Shown here: positions 6,661 through 13,572 of the stretch, piece by piece
Layout of the letters: each line of letters starts with the position of its first letter
How positions within the stretch are numbered: position 1 is the stretch's first letter
NCBI GenBank assembly: GCA_040394475.1
Contig: JBEBSD010000108.1
Coordinates: 1-16,585 of the forward strand
Length of the DNA: 16,585 nucleotides
From: JBEBSD01 sp040394475
Lineage (GTDB): Bacteria > Bacteroidota > Bacteroidia > Cytophagales > Spirosomataceae
Reading direction: 5' to 3'
Notes under the pieces: generated by a model
Databases searched by the model: none
The model's input: only the letters and a program-made list of their open reading frames with translations
Told to the model about the DNA's origin: nothing
Position numbers and translations under genes: made by a program

Positions 6661-8463
6661 ATGAAACCCGGCCCAGGTAAGGATGACCGAAAAAAACACG
6701 CCCGCCCGGAGCGTATCCTGCAGGATAAGAAGCAGTATGAAGCCTTCGTCGTAGCGCTTTATTTTCAGCATCGGAAACCTGACGATACGGATGAAACGGA
6801 GGACCACCGGCAGTGGCTGGAAGCGCACCGGTTGAATACCTCCTGGGAGGGCCTGGAGCACAGGAGAGAAAAAATAATTGACTTCCTGATCAAAAAGTAC
6901 GGAGTTCTTTTCAATAAGGTAAAGGAGGCTGCATGGCTGCAGCGGCTTCGGAGCTACTCGCCTTTGGAACTGGCCCGCCTGATCGAAGCGGCTGACCCGC
7001 TGTACGGGTGTTATTATCAGTCGTTAATAGTGGAAGAGGCCGCAAATATGGAGAAAACGTTTGGTGAGATCGAGCGGAGGGAAGAGGCTGCTTATCTGAG
7101 GGAATACCCGCGGCTCTGGGACGGGGAAAGCCTGTTTGAGGGGGAGTCGGTAAAGGAAATAAGGGAAGTGATCGGGGAAGTGGCGCGTACGTATCGGACA
7201 AAGGATGCCGCAGAAGCAGCCGGTAAGTTGACGAAACTAATCAATGATGCCGCGGCGATCCTGGCAGAACGTCCGTTTGACAGCATCCCGGAGCTTACCT
7301 GTATGGAGTATTTCAGAAAAACGAAGCGCCAACCCGGAAATTCCTGGGCCAATCGCCACCATAAGATTCTTACGATTGAGTATACGGCAGCGGTAACAAG
7401 CTTCCAGAATGCAGCCTGGCCCACATTAAAAGCAAAAACGAGAAACTACCGGCTGGATCGGGACGATGCCGGCGATATACGGTCGCAGGCCTTCAGCAGA
7501 CTTACCGGGCAAATCAGGAATACGGCTTTCAGGCCGGTACCTCCTGTTGACACACAACCCGATAACGTTAAGTACTACTGGTTTGTGAAGCAAAAGCTGA
7601 TGGTTAATTATTTCCTGGATATCCTGGTTCCGGGAGAGTTGAAGAGCTTCGTCAATCAGCATCGGCCCGCAAGGAAGCCCGAGCACACGGATCCGGAAGG
7701 TACGCTGATCATACCTGTTCCGGACCATGACATCCCGGGAAAAGACCAGCCGGATCCGGAATCGCTGAATCCTGAAGAGCTGAGCCCGGTTGAAAAGGAA
7801 AGAATTGCGGGTATATACGATCGGGTGGTGCAAGAGATCAACCAACTGGAGGACCTGAGGCATTTGGAAGAGACACTTTTTACGGAATTTTTCTGGGGCA
7901 ACCTGACGATTGAACAAGAGCTCGGGTACCAGAAAACGCGGTCTCAGAAAGAGAGTGAAATACTGGAGAAGGAGATCAAATCAATAGAAGAAATTGCTCA
8001 GACAACCATCAATCGTAAAACCGGCAAACCGTATTCTTTCCAGGCCGGGTATGGTGCATGGAAGAGTTTACGTCAGAAAATAGCGAAAAGCAGGGCGATA
8101 ACCATCTACCTGGTGCAGGAGCTCAAAACCTGTTTGGAAGAGCTGGAATCTCCCGCTGTTAAAGAGGTTATTAGTGAATTCCTGGTAAGATTTGACCGGG
8201 TTTTGGAGGGAAATGTAATGAGGTACCTCCTGGAGGAAATACAGGCAGGCATGAGCCGGGGAGAGGATCCGCATGTGGTGGAAGACCTGACCGGGAGCCT
8301 GGGTTTCTTCCACCTGGCAGCAAACGAGGAATTGGTGGGAGCCCTGATGGCGATAGTCAGAACCGGCCTGAACAACCACAGCTACAAACGGGTAGCCCGT
8401 GCCGCGACCCGTATTCTGTTTAAAGTAGGGATATCTCCTGAAGAAATACATCTGAAATTATAA
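6661..8463 (+). CDS. Large helical protein with a cryptic sigma-factor-like region
   Basis: This 600-residue protein has no signal peptide or membrane segment, so it should be cytoplasmic. No catalytic domain is obvious. Residues 1-240 are mostly charged helix. Residues about 245-325 look like sigma region 2: WPTLKAKTRNYRLDRDDAG (253-271) followed by DIRSQAFSRL matches the DDAxDIxQxxFxRL pattern of ECF factors, and YYWFVKQKLMVNYFLDIL (305-322) sits where the -10 recognition helix would be. An acidic, proline-rich linker follows (about 335-378). The segment near 399-419 (LFTEFFWGNLTIEQELGY) and GAWKSLRQKIAKSR near 465-478 could be a split or expanded region 4. The last 110 residues are helical and HEAT-like. 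The next gene, 15 bp downstream, encodes an anti-sigma-like membrane protein, which supports the reading. Alternatives are a helical scaffold or an unrelated protein with chance similarity. Confidence 0.85.
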   Translation: MKPGPGKDDRKKHARPERILQDKKQYEAFVVALYFQHRKPDDTDETEDHRQWLEAHRLNTSWEGLEHRREKIIDFLIKKYGVLFNKVKEAAWLQRLRSYSPLELARLIEAADPLYGCYYQSLIVEEAANMEKTFGEIERREEAAYLREYPRLWDGESLFEGESVKEIREVIGEVARTYRTKDAAEAAGKLTKLINDAAAILAERPFDSIPELTCMEYFRKTKRQPGNSWANRHHKILTIEYTAAVTSFQNAAWPTLKAKTRNYRLDRDDAGDIRSQAFSRLTGQIRNTAFRPVPPVDTQPDNVKYYWFVKQKLMVNYFLDILVPGELKSFVNQHRPARKPEHTDPEGTLIIPVPDHDIPGKDQPDPESLNPEELSPVEKERIAGIYDRVVQEINQLEDLRHLEETLFTEFFWGNLTIEQELGYQKTRSQKESEILEKEIKSIEEIAQTTINRKTGKPYSFQAGYGAWKSLRQKIAKSRAITIYLVQELKTCLEELESPAVKEVISEFLVRFDRVLEGNVMRYLLEEIQAGMSRGEDPHVVEDLTGSLGFFHLAANEELVGALMAIVRTGLNNHSYKRVARAATRILFKVGISPEEIHLKL

Positions 8464-8478
8464 AATTAGGTCATAGGT

Positions 8479-9435
8479 ATGATTCCCGATAAGGACATAA
8501 GAGACATTATTGCCTACCTCGACAGGTCGTTACCGCTTCACAGGAGGTATGAATTTGAGGCACGGCTGGAATCCGAACCCGAGCTGAAGGAGAAATATAA
8601 GATACACTATGAACTCCAGCTGCTATTGGAGGACGTCGAGCTGGAGGAGCTTGTAAAAAGCCATGCCGTTCCTGACGAAAAGAAACCCGCCGGGAGCATA
8701 ACAGCATCCGATCCGGAACCCTCCGGCGACAAGCTAAAACCGTTGTATCCGGAACCTCCGAAAGCGGGTAATGCGGATCCCGTGCAGTGGAAAATAGCCC
8801 CGTGGCAGAAGATCGCCGCTTCTGTCGTGTTGCTCCTGGCCATGGGTCTGGGGGTGTACCTGTTCCGGCCCGGACCGGTAGAAGGGGTGGCAAACGTGGA
8901 TCCGTTGCCACCCGGGCAGGAAATAGTGACAGACAGCTCCGGGGAGAAAGGAACGGAAACTCCTGCTCCTCAGGATCCCGGCCCGGAACAATTGAAGCCG
9001 GCGCAATCGGGTCCGCTGCTGACCGAAAATGAAAATACCCTGCCGTCACAGGAACTTCCCGGTGTGCCCGAGTACCGGAACCTGAAAATTGCCTTCCGGC
9101 AAACCAGTGGAACAAAAGGATTGTCTGCTTTACCGGACGGATCCGGAAATCAGCCCGCTTTCGTGGTGGATAGCATCCCCTGGAGCCTGAACATCAGCAG
9201 GCTGCCGGAAGGAGATGAACGCGGGAAAGGAAACCGGTTGGGGACACATGAATTGAACAGAAACAACCGGACGCTGCAGCTGATGCTCAACGATTCCGGG
9301 AACAAAATAATAGAGGCGGCAGCGCCGGAACAAATCGTTCTGGAGCGCCAATCCGATATGAGGTCAACGCTCCTGATAGCTGACAGGCCCGTATTTTTGC
9401 TTTTAGGTGATGGCTCGGTCGAATTTGTGGATTAG
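8479..9435 (+). CDS. Membrane protein with anti-sigma-like N-terminus and proline-rich periplasmic region
   Basis: The 318-residue product opens with a short helical domain (IIAYLDRSLPLHRRYEFEARL, residues 10-30, then ELKEKYKIHYELQLLLED) of the same kind as the N-terminus of the membrane protein at 4656-5324. That pattern, about one helix, a charged turn and a helix with the x-FEARLxxxPEL motif, is common in Bacteroidota anti-sigma and related membrane proteins. A Pro/Glu-rich linker leads to one membrane segment at 112-129 (IAASVVLLLAMGLGVYLF). The rest is periplasmic: a Pro/Glu/Gly-rich stretch (about 131-195), then a beta-rich C-terminal domain of about 115 residues ending FLLLGDGSVEFVD. 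It begins 15 bp after the 600-residue protein and overlaps the peptidase gene by 26 bp, so all are probably one operon. The proposed job is to sequester the preceding protein at the membrane. That rests on analogy. Confidence 0.78.
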   Translation: MIPDKDIRDIIAYLDRSLPLHRRYEFEARLESEPELKEKYKIHYELQLLLEDVELEELVKSHAVPDEKKPAGSITASDPEPSGDKLKPLYPEPPKAGNADPVQWKIAPWQKIAASVVLLLAMGLGVYLFRPGPVEGVANVDPLPPGQEIVTDSSGEKGTETPAPQDPGPEQLKPAQSGPLLTENENTLPSQELPGVPEYRNLKIAFRQTSGTKGLSALPDGSGNQPAFVVDSIPWSLNISRLPEGDERGKGNRLGTHELNRNNRTLQLMLNDSGNKIIEAAAPEQIVLERQSDMRSTLLIADRPVFLLLGDGSVEFVD

Positions 9436-11119
9436 GTTCCTGTTTCTTTTTACGCTTTTGAACGGCCCCGTCAACGGGCAGTCATGCGAGTCGTGCGACC
9501 TGGTGAGGAACCCTGCGATGGCAGCGGGAACCGCGGTGGGCCGGTCGTTGGCAGATTCGTTGGTACGGGTGTTCATGGAACCGGTCCGCAAGAAGCTGGG
9601 CCGTCCCTTGGAGATCACTGTCCAGCAGCTGAATCCTGCCGACTGTGACTGCATTGCGAATGCACGTGCGGTGCTCCACCGGTGTGCAGGATGGGAGAGC
9701 GAGAAGCGGTTTATCTTTTTTTGTCCCGTTTTTATGGATACGCTGGCTTCGCAAAGTCGCGGCGGAGCGGTTACCGGCACCGAATTTATTCTGGCCCATG
9801 AACTGGCACACCACCTGATGGGACATTCGGTGCTGGACATGACCAGGAGCCATCCTGCCTACAGTTCGGCCACCCAGGAAGACAGTCTGACCACCCAGGA
9901 AGACAGTAAAAGCCATTTGGGTGAGTTTGAAGCGGACGGGTACGGCTTATTTTTATTGTACTACATGTACGCAAAAAAAGGTATCCTGTTGAAAAGTGCG
10001 GACGTTGACCGGATTTTCGGAGAGATCGGGACGATTGTTCCCGACACAGATGCCAAAAGCACCACCCATCCTTCCATTGAACATCGGCGCAAACACGCTC
10101 ATGAACAATTTGAAGCATTTTCCGGGGACGCCGAGCTCATCCGGTCGGAGGATGTCTACCGGCGGATGGAGGCAATGATACCGAATATAGCGTTTGAGTA
10201 TATGAAAAGGAATTACTCGGATTCGGAGGACGAGCAAATCCGGAAGCTGGAGCAATTCCGGAAAGAGTTTGAGCCGGAAGATAACAAAAACGCCGCCCGG
10301 CAGGTAAAGCTGGCGACTTCCTACCTCTATAGAAACAGGTTGGATTCGGCCAATTATATGCTGCACCAGGCCAAATTCCTGACACATGAGGAAGCTACCC
10401 GGTCGAAAGTGGCCAATTGGGAAAACAGGATTGAGAAGATTTTAAACCGTCCCCGTTACTGGCAGCTGGAGCCTCTGGCCGGGTTGGAGTTCGTGTCCGG
10501 CCGCTTCAAACGGGATCATGTCACGCTCATGGGAAAACATTATCCCATCAGAAAAGCAGGAGTGCGGATCTTCCGGCAAGACTGGACAAAGCGGACAAGT
10601 CATTTCGCACTGGACTTGCTTTACAGCAACTCGGTGACGGATATCCTTTGGGAGCAGACCGGGGGTGAGAAAAGGGCGGCGGAGCGATTTGCCAGTTCCG
10701 CTTTGGAAATAAAGCCGCAGCTTATCCTGCCCCTGGGTTTGAAAAGGAATTTTGACCCTGAAAGAACTAATCTGAGGGCACAGGGGATGGCCCTGATGAT
10801 TGGCCGGCCGTTCTATCTGCCGCTTAGCTCGCAGTACCAAAGCCACGCCATCCCGGAGGCGCCGGACGGGGGCGTGAAAGCCGGGTGGAAACGCTACAAC
10901 GGCGACTATAATATTTTGAATATCCGGGAAGGGGCAGCCCTGTTCTCTACCCTCAACTGGACCCTCATGTATACACGATGGCACCGGATCGGACGGTGGG
11001 CAAGCTATTCGGCTTCTTTTTCTACGTACCGGAAATGGTGGACGGTATCGGTAGGGGAGGAGTCTTTTGATAATCGTTTTAGAGTCTATGAAACAGCCGT
11101 TACGTTGCGTTTTTGGTAG
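9410..11119 (+). CDS. Exported M48-like zinc metallopeptidase with barrel-like C-terminal region
   Basis: The start is ATG 9410; a GTG at 9407 would add one residue. A signal peptide (NLWIRFLFLFTLLNGPVNG) ends near residue 23, followed by a Cys-rich start (CESC). The peptidase part carries HELAH (His130 to His134) within FILAHELAHHLMGHS and a downstream EFEAD (Glu172 to Asp176). This is the HExxH plus ExxxD zinc-binding layout of M48-type gluzincins, with the catalytic Glu131 intact. Residues 225-345 are helical and charged. From about residue 350 the sequence becomes beta-rich with many aromatic residues (LEPLAGLEF, FALDLLYSNSV, ALFSTLNWTLMYTRW, WWTVSVGEE) and ends YETAVTLRFW. A terminal aromatic residue after an alternating strand is the outer-membrane barrel signature. 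It could be a periplasmic protease tethered to a small barrel. A 21-bp tandem duplication (TQEDSLTTQEDS) lies between the two zinc motifs. Substrate unknown. Confidence 0.85.
   Translation: MARSNLWIRFLFLFTLLNGPVNGQSCESCDLVRNPAMAAGTAVGRSLADSLVRVFMEPVRKKLGRPLEITVQQLNPADCDCIANARAVLHRCAGWESEKRFIFFCPVFMDTLASQSRGGAVTGTEFILAHELAHHLMGHSVLDMTRSHPAYSSATQEDSLTTQEDSKSHLGEFEADGYGLFLLYYMYAKKGILLKSADVDRIFGEIGTIVPDTDAKSTTHPSIEHRRKHAHEQFEAFSGDAELIRSEDVYRRMEAMIPNIAFEYMKRNYSDSEDEQIRKLEQFRKEFEPEDNKNAARQVKLATSYLYRNRLDSANYMLHQAKFLTHEEATRSKVANWENRIEKILNRPRYWQLEPLAGLEFVSGRFKRDHVTLMGKHYPIRKAGVRIFRQDWTKRTSHFALDLLYSNSVTDILWEQTGGEKRAAERFASSALEIKPQLILPLGLKRNFDPERTNLRAQGMALMIGRPFYLPLSSQYQSHAIPEAPDGGVKAGWKRYNGDYNILNIREGAALFSTLNWTLMYTRWHRIGRWASYSASFSTYRKWWTVSVGEESFDNRFRVYETAVTLRFW
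9870..9907 (+). repeat. In-frame 21-bp tandem duplication inside the peptidase gene
   Basis: A 17-base sequence (CCACCCAGGAAGACAGT) occurs at 9870-9886 and again at 9891-9907, a 21-bp period, giving TQEDS twice in the loop between HExxH and ExxxD. It is the mark of a small slipped duplication that kept the frame, and probably varies between strains. Confidence 0.85.
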
Positions 11120-12653
11120 CCTGTACCTCCTGGCAGTGTTTGCCGGGGCTGTGATGGTCGGCGGTTGTGATAAACTGCCGGTGACGGCGCCGGTTGTGCT
11201 CATTAATGCGGATAGTGCCGGTATGGATAGCAAAACGCTGGACAAATGTGTGCTGTCTTATTCCATACTGCCGGCCGGACCGTTGGAAGAAATCCTCCGG
11301 CAAGCTGCTGATTCATCCGTCCGGATCTGGGGAAGGCATTTTCCTAAAATTACGTTCCAGGAAGTAGGCTCAGAGGAAAATGCGGATCTCGTATTGCAAA
11401 TGACCAGTCCGGCAAACGGCGCTTTTCCGGTAGCAACCAGGGACGATTTGCTGGTAACCGCCAGTGTCGAATCGCAATCCCTGATTATCAGGCGGGAAAA
11501 CGGTTCCTTCCATGTGCAGATCCGTCAGCAGGGAAACAGGCCCCTCGCCGGCCTAACGGGTATAGTAGCGTATCTGTTTGGCCGCGCGCTGGGGCTGGCG
11601 CCTTCTGACATCCCGGGCGACATAATGTCCCGTTACATGACGACGGATTCTCACCAGGCACTCTCCGGCAGGGACGTGGAACGCTTAAACAAGCTGTATC
11701 CCGATGCCTGCAACGGGTGGCGCGTACGCAGAAAATCACCGGTCCCTCCTTACCACAATCCCGAAAATATTTATTCATTGCCGGTTACATTTGGTTTGCC
11801 GGACAATGATACCCTGTATGTACTGTGGCCCCGTGCGCAAAGCGCCGAATGGGGTTTTTACAAGGTACTGCTTTCGGAAAACCCGGCAGAGGACGTGTGG
11901 ACAGAAGCAGACGGGCCCGTGATAGGATCCCCGGAAATGAGCCGGCTTCCGGTGGGTTTATTTGCCGTCAACACAGAAAATAATGTGTATGTGGCGCCCG
12001 GCCAGAAATTTGCCAGTCAATCTGCGAGGACTGTCTTGTATTATTCGCCTGCTGCCGGCAAATTTCTCCCTGCCGGGGTGCAGTTTAACCCGGGAAACGG
12101 CATTTATACCGGCGGCTTCAGTTGGGGTAACAAGGGGCTTGCCTTTACCATTGACCAGCAAAGCGCCTATGCGGCCTATCTTACCTTGTTCGGGGCAGCG
12201 CCGCTGCAACTGAGCGCTCTGCCGGTGCCCTTCGAATTGTACACCCATGCTGTCGGTTTCCTGACGTCCGATGAAATCCCCTGCCTTTATATCGGCCACT
12301 CGGCTTACTTCATGACCGACGGAAACCATTGGAGCCCGCTGGTATTTAACCACAACGACCCCCAGGTATTTAAAGAACCGCGTAATACCGGCAACGAACA
12401 ATCGTTCAAAACCTGGACAATCGGGAAAAATGCCTATCTCATCCGGGATAATTACGGGTGGCCGGAAGCGGACGACCCGGGAAAAACCCCGGTTGACTTA
12501 TGGGAACTCGATTTCTCTGTAAAAAATGCCAGCTACCGGTTTATTCCGCGTCCAACCCAGCGTGTAGAAGGAAAGGTGCTGCATGCTTTCTCGCATCGGG
12601 GAACGGGGTTCCTGTTCACATCGACGGGACACTTTTACCAGTTTGTTCCATAA
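11088..12653 (+). CDS. Lipoprotein with inactive matrixin-like domain and beta-rich C-terminus
   Basis: I start at ATG 11088: MKQPLRCVFGSLYLLAVFAGAVMVGGC is a clean lipoprotein signal with the acceptor Cys27. A TTG start at 11067 would spoil it. The start overlaps the peptidase gene by 32 bp. Residues about 68-195 follow the matrixin/metzincin pattern: SSVRIWGRHFPKITFQEVG and ADLVLQM at the front, YLFGRALGL (162-170) in place of HEFGHALGL, then the Met-turn-like DIMSRYM (Met180) and LSGRDVERLNKLYP at the end. All zinc histidines and the catalytic glutamate are replaced (H to Tyr162, E to Leu163, H to Arg166, third H absent), so it should not be a zinc protease. The remaining 320 residues contain repeated short beta strands with YVLWP, LYYSP and LYIGH motifs, possibly a propeller. 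It may be a pseudoenzyme that binds peptides or the neighbouring peptidase. Confidence 0.82.
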   Translation: MKQPLRCVFGSLYLLAVFAGAVMVGGCDKLPVTAPVVLINADSAGMDSKTLDKCVLSYSILPAGPLEEILRQAADSSVRIWGRHFPKITFQEVGSEENADLVLQMTSPANGAFPVATRDDLLVTASVESQSLIIRRENGSFHVQIRQQGNRPLAGLTGIVAYLFGRALGLAPSDIPGDIMSRYMTTDSHQALSGRDVERLNKLYPDACNGWRVRRKSPVPPYHNPENIYSLPVTFGLPDNDTLYVLWPRAQSAEWGFYKVLLSENPAEDVWTEADGPVIGSPEMSRLPVGLFAVNTENNVYVAPGQKFASQSARTVLYYSPAAGKFLPAGVQFNPGNGIYTGGFSWGNKGLAFTIDQQSAYAAYLTLFGAAPLQLSALPVPFELYTHAVGFLTSDEIPCLYIGHSAYFMTDGNHWSPLVFNHNDPQVFKEPRNTGNEQSFKTWTIGKNAYLIRDNYGWPEADDPGKTPVDLWELDFSVKNASYRFIPRPTQRVEGKVLHAFSHRGTGFLFTSTGHFYQFVP

Positions 12654-12691
12654 ACCGCCCCGGATAACTTCAAGTATTTCAGCCAGTATCC

Positions 12692-12723
12692 CGCGCCCCG
12701 AAAGGGTGGGGTGTGCTGCTTTT
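12692..12723 (+). terminator. Probable intrinsic terminator after the four-gene operon
   Basis: A stem of eight pairs (12692-12699 with 12708-12715, two of them G-U) closes a short loop and is followed, after CTGC, by four T (12720-12723). It lies about 40 bp after the lipoprotein stop. The stem is GC-rich but the T run is short. Confidence 0.6.
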
Positions 12724-12841
12724 CGGCTCCCGCTCCGGAAAGCATTTTCCCGTCCCTGCGTTACGGATATCCGTTTTTAAAAATAAAACTTCAGGCGCTT
12801 GTATAGTAAATCGGTTCTGCTGGCAGTAACCTGTAGAAACC

Positions 12842-13135
12842 GTGACGGATGTCCTGGTTCAATTGAAAAATAACCCCATCCCTTTAGTGATTATGGTAGA
12901 AAATAAGATCGCAGATCCCCTCGGCAACGGCTGCCGGGTGGCATTCCCCGGAAGGATCCACGCGCTTGTAAAAAAGCAACGGCTGTTAGACAAAAACGCC
13001 GGATGGCCTGGCACTCCTTTTCCTAAGTTTGTATGGGGATTGGTGTTAAAAGTTAAGAACGACCTTCCGCCGCCAGCAAGTATTCTGGGCCCGACTGTGT
13101 TCATGAAACCTGCTAATAGTTTATTATGGAAATGA
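12842..13135 (+). CDS. Doubtful small ORF upstream of the LytTR gene
   Basis: An open frame of 97 codons starts at GTG 12842 and overlaps the LytTR start by 10 bp. The product has no signal peptide, motif or known domain. The surrounding 12654-13125 stretch (472 bp) otherwise holds only the terminator-like hairpin near 12692 and no other convincing gene, so most of it is probably the leader and promoter region of the LytTR gene. The frame may be chance or an uncharacterised small gene. Confidence 0.2.
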   Translation: MTDVLVQLKNNPIPLVIMVENKIADPLGNGCRVAFPGRIHALVKKQRLLDKNAGWPGTPFPKFVWGLVLKVKNDLPPPASILGPTVFMKPANSLLWK

Positions 13136-13512
13136 TTTTTCAGGATCCGGCTACTTCCGACCGCTTTTGTTTTTGCGTGTCGCCCAACCACTATATATGC
13201 TTGTTGAAAGACGATGTTGTGTATATCGCTGTCTCGGCTAAAGGATATGCGCTCATTCATGCGATCGACGGCAAGGAATACGAGCTGTCGACCAACCTGG
13301 GCAACGTAGAAAAACAGCTGGGCTCCCAGGATTTTATCCGGATTTCCAGACAGTACCTGGTGAACAGGAAGCATATCTCCGCTATCAAAGGAACGGAGGT
13401 ACGAATGGGAACCATCCGCCTGGAGATGAGTAAGACCGGCAGCCAGCGGCTGTTCAGACACTTGCCCATCCTGTGGACCGGACAAATAAAGAACATCTCA
13501 AAAGTGGAATAG
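13126..13512 (+). CDS. Stand-alone LytTR-family DNA-binding regulator
   Basis: The 128-residue product is nearly all LytTR domain (about residues 22-118). Landmarks are CLLKDDVVYIAVSAKGYALIH, the helix NLGNVEKQL (58-66), FIRISRQYLVNRKHI (70-84) and a closing strand/helix near IRLEMSKTGSQRLFRHL. FxRISRxYLVN is the signature of this family. There is no receiver domain, membrane segment or histidine kinase next door, so the input is unknown. The domain binds DNA by inserting beta-strand loops into the major groove of direct repeats roughly 21-22 bp apart, and arrays of that spacing exist at 1569-1618 and 1728-1798. The start is ATG 13126; an in-frame ATG at 13132 is an alternative. It stops 60 bp before the CsgG-like gene and may regulate it. 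Confidence 0.92.
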   Translation: MEMIFQDPATSDRFCFCVSPNHYICLLKDDVVYIAVSAKGYALIHAIDGKEYELSTNLGNVEKQLGSQDFIRISRQYLVNRKHISAIKGTEVRMGTIRLEMSKTGSQRLFRHLPILWTGQIKNISKVE

Positions 13513-13523
13513 TGATGCAGGTA

Positions 13524-13547
13524 TTGCCGGTCAGGCAACGTTTAAAC
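13524..13547. promoter_or_regulatory. Candidate operator or promoter region before the CsgG-like gene
   Basis: A TTGCC/GGCAA dyad (13524-13528 and 13534-13538) is followed at once by the 8-bp palindrome GTTTAAAC (13540-13547), then by AT-rich DNA up to the ATG at 13573. The same 8-mer occurs in two other intergenic places in this window, 1729-1736 and 16525-16532. It may be a binding site or promoter part. Confidence 0.3.
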
Positions 13548-13572
13548 ATTTTTTACTAAAAAGACCCCTTCA

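Noticed and set aside
6304..6861. Minus-strand open frame of 185 codons across the small lipoprotein, terminator and start of the 600-residue gene
   Set aside because: It crosses the strong terminator and two genes on the other strand and has no domain.
10442..11245. Minus-strand open frame of 267 codons across the end of the peptidase gene and start of the pseudo-matrixin gene
   Set aside because: It lies antisense to two better supported genes, has no recognisable features and spans their junction.
12583..12780. Plus-strand open frame of 65 codons across the operon end
   Set aside because: It overlaps the end of the lipoprotein gene in another frame and runs through the terminator hairpin.
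12859..13485. Minus-strand open frame of 208 codons opposite the LytTR gene
   Set aside because: The plus-strand LytTR domain is unmistakable; the antisense frame has no features.
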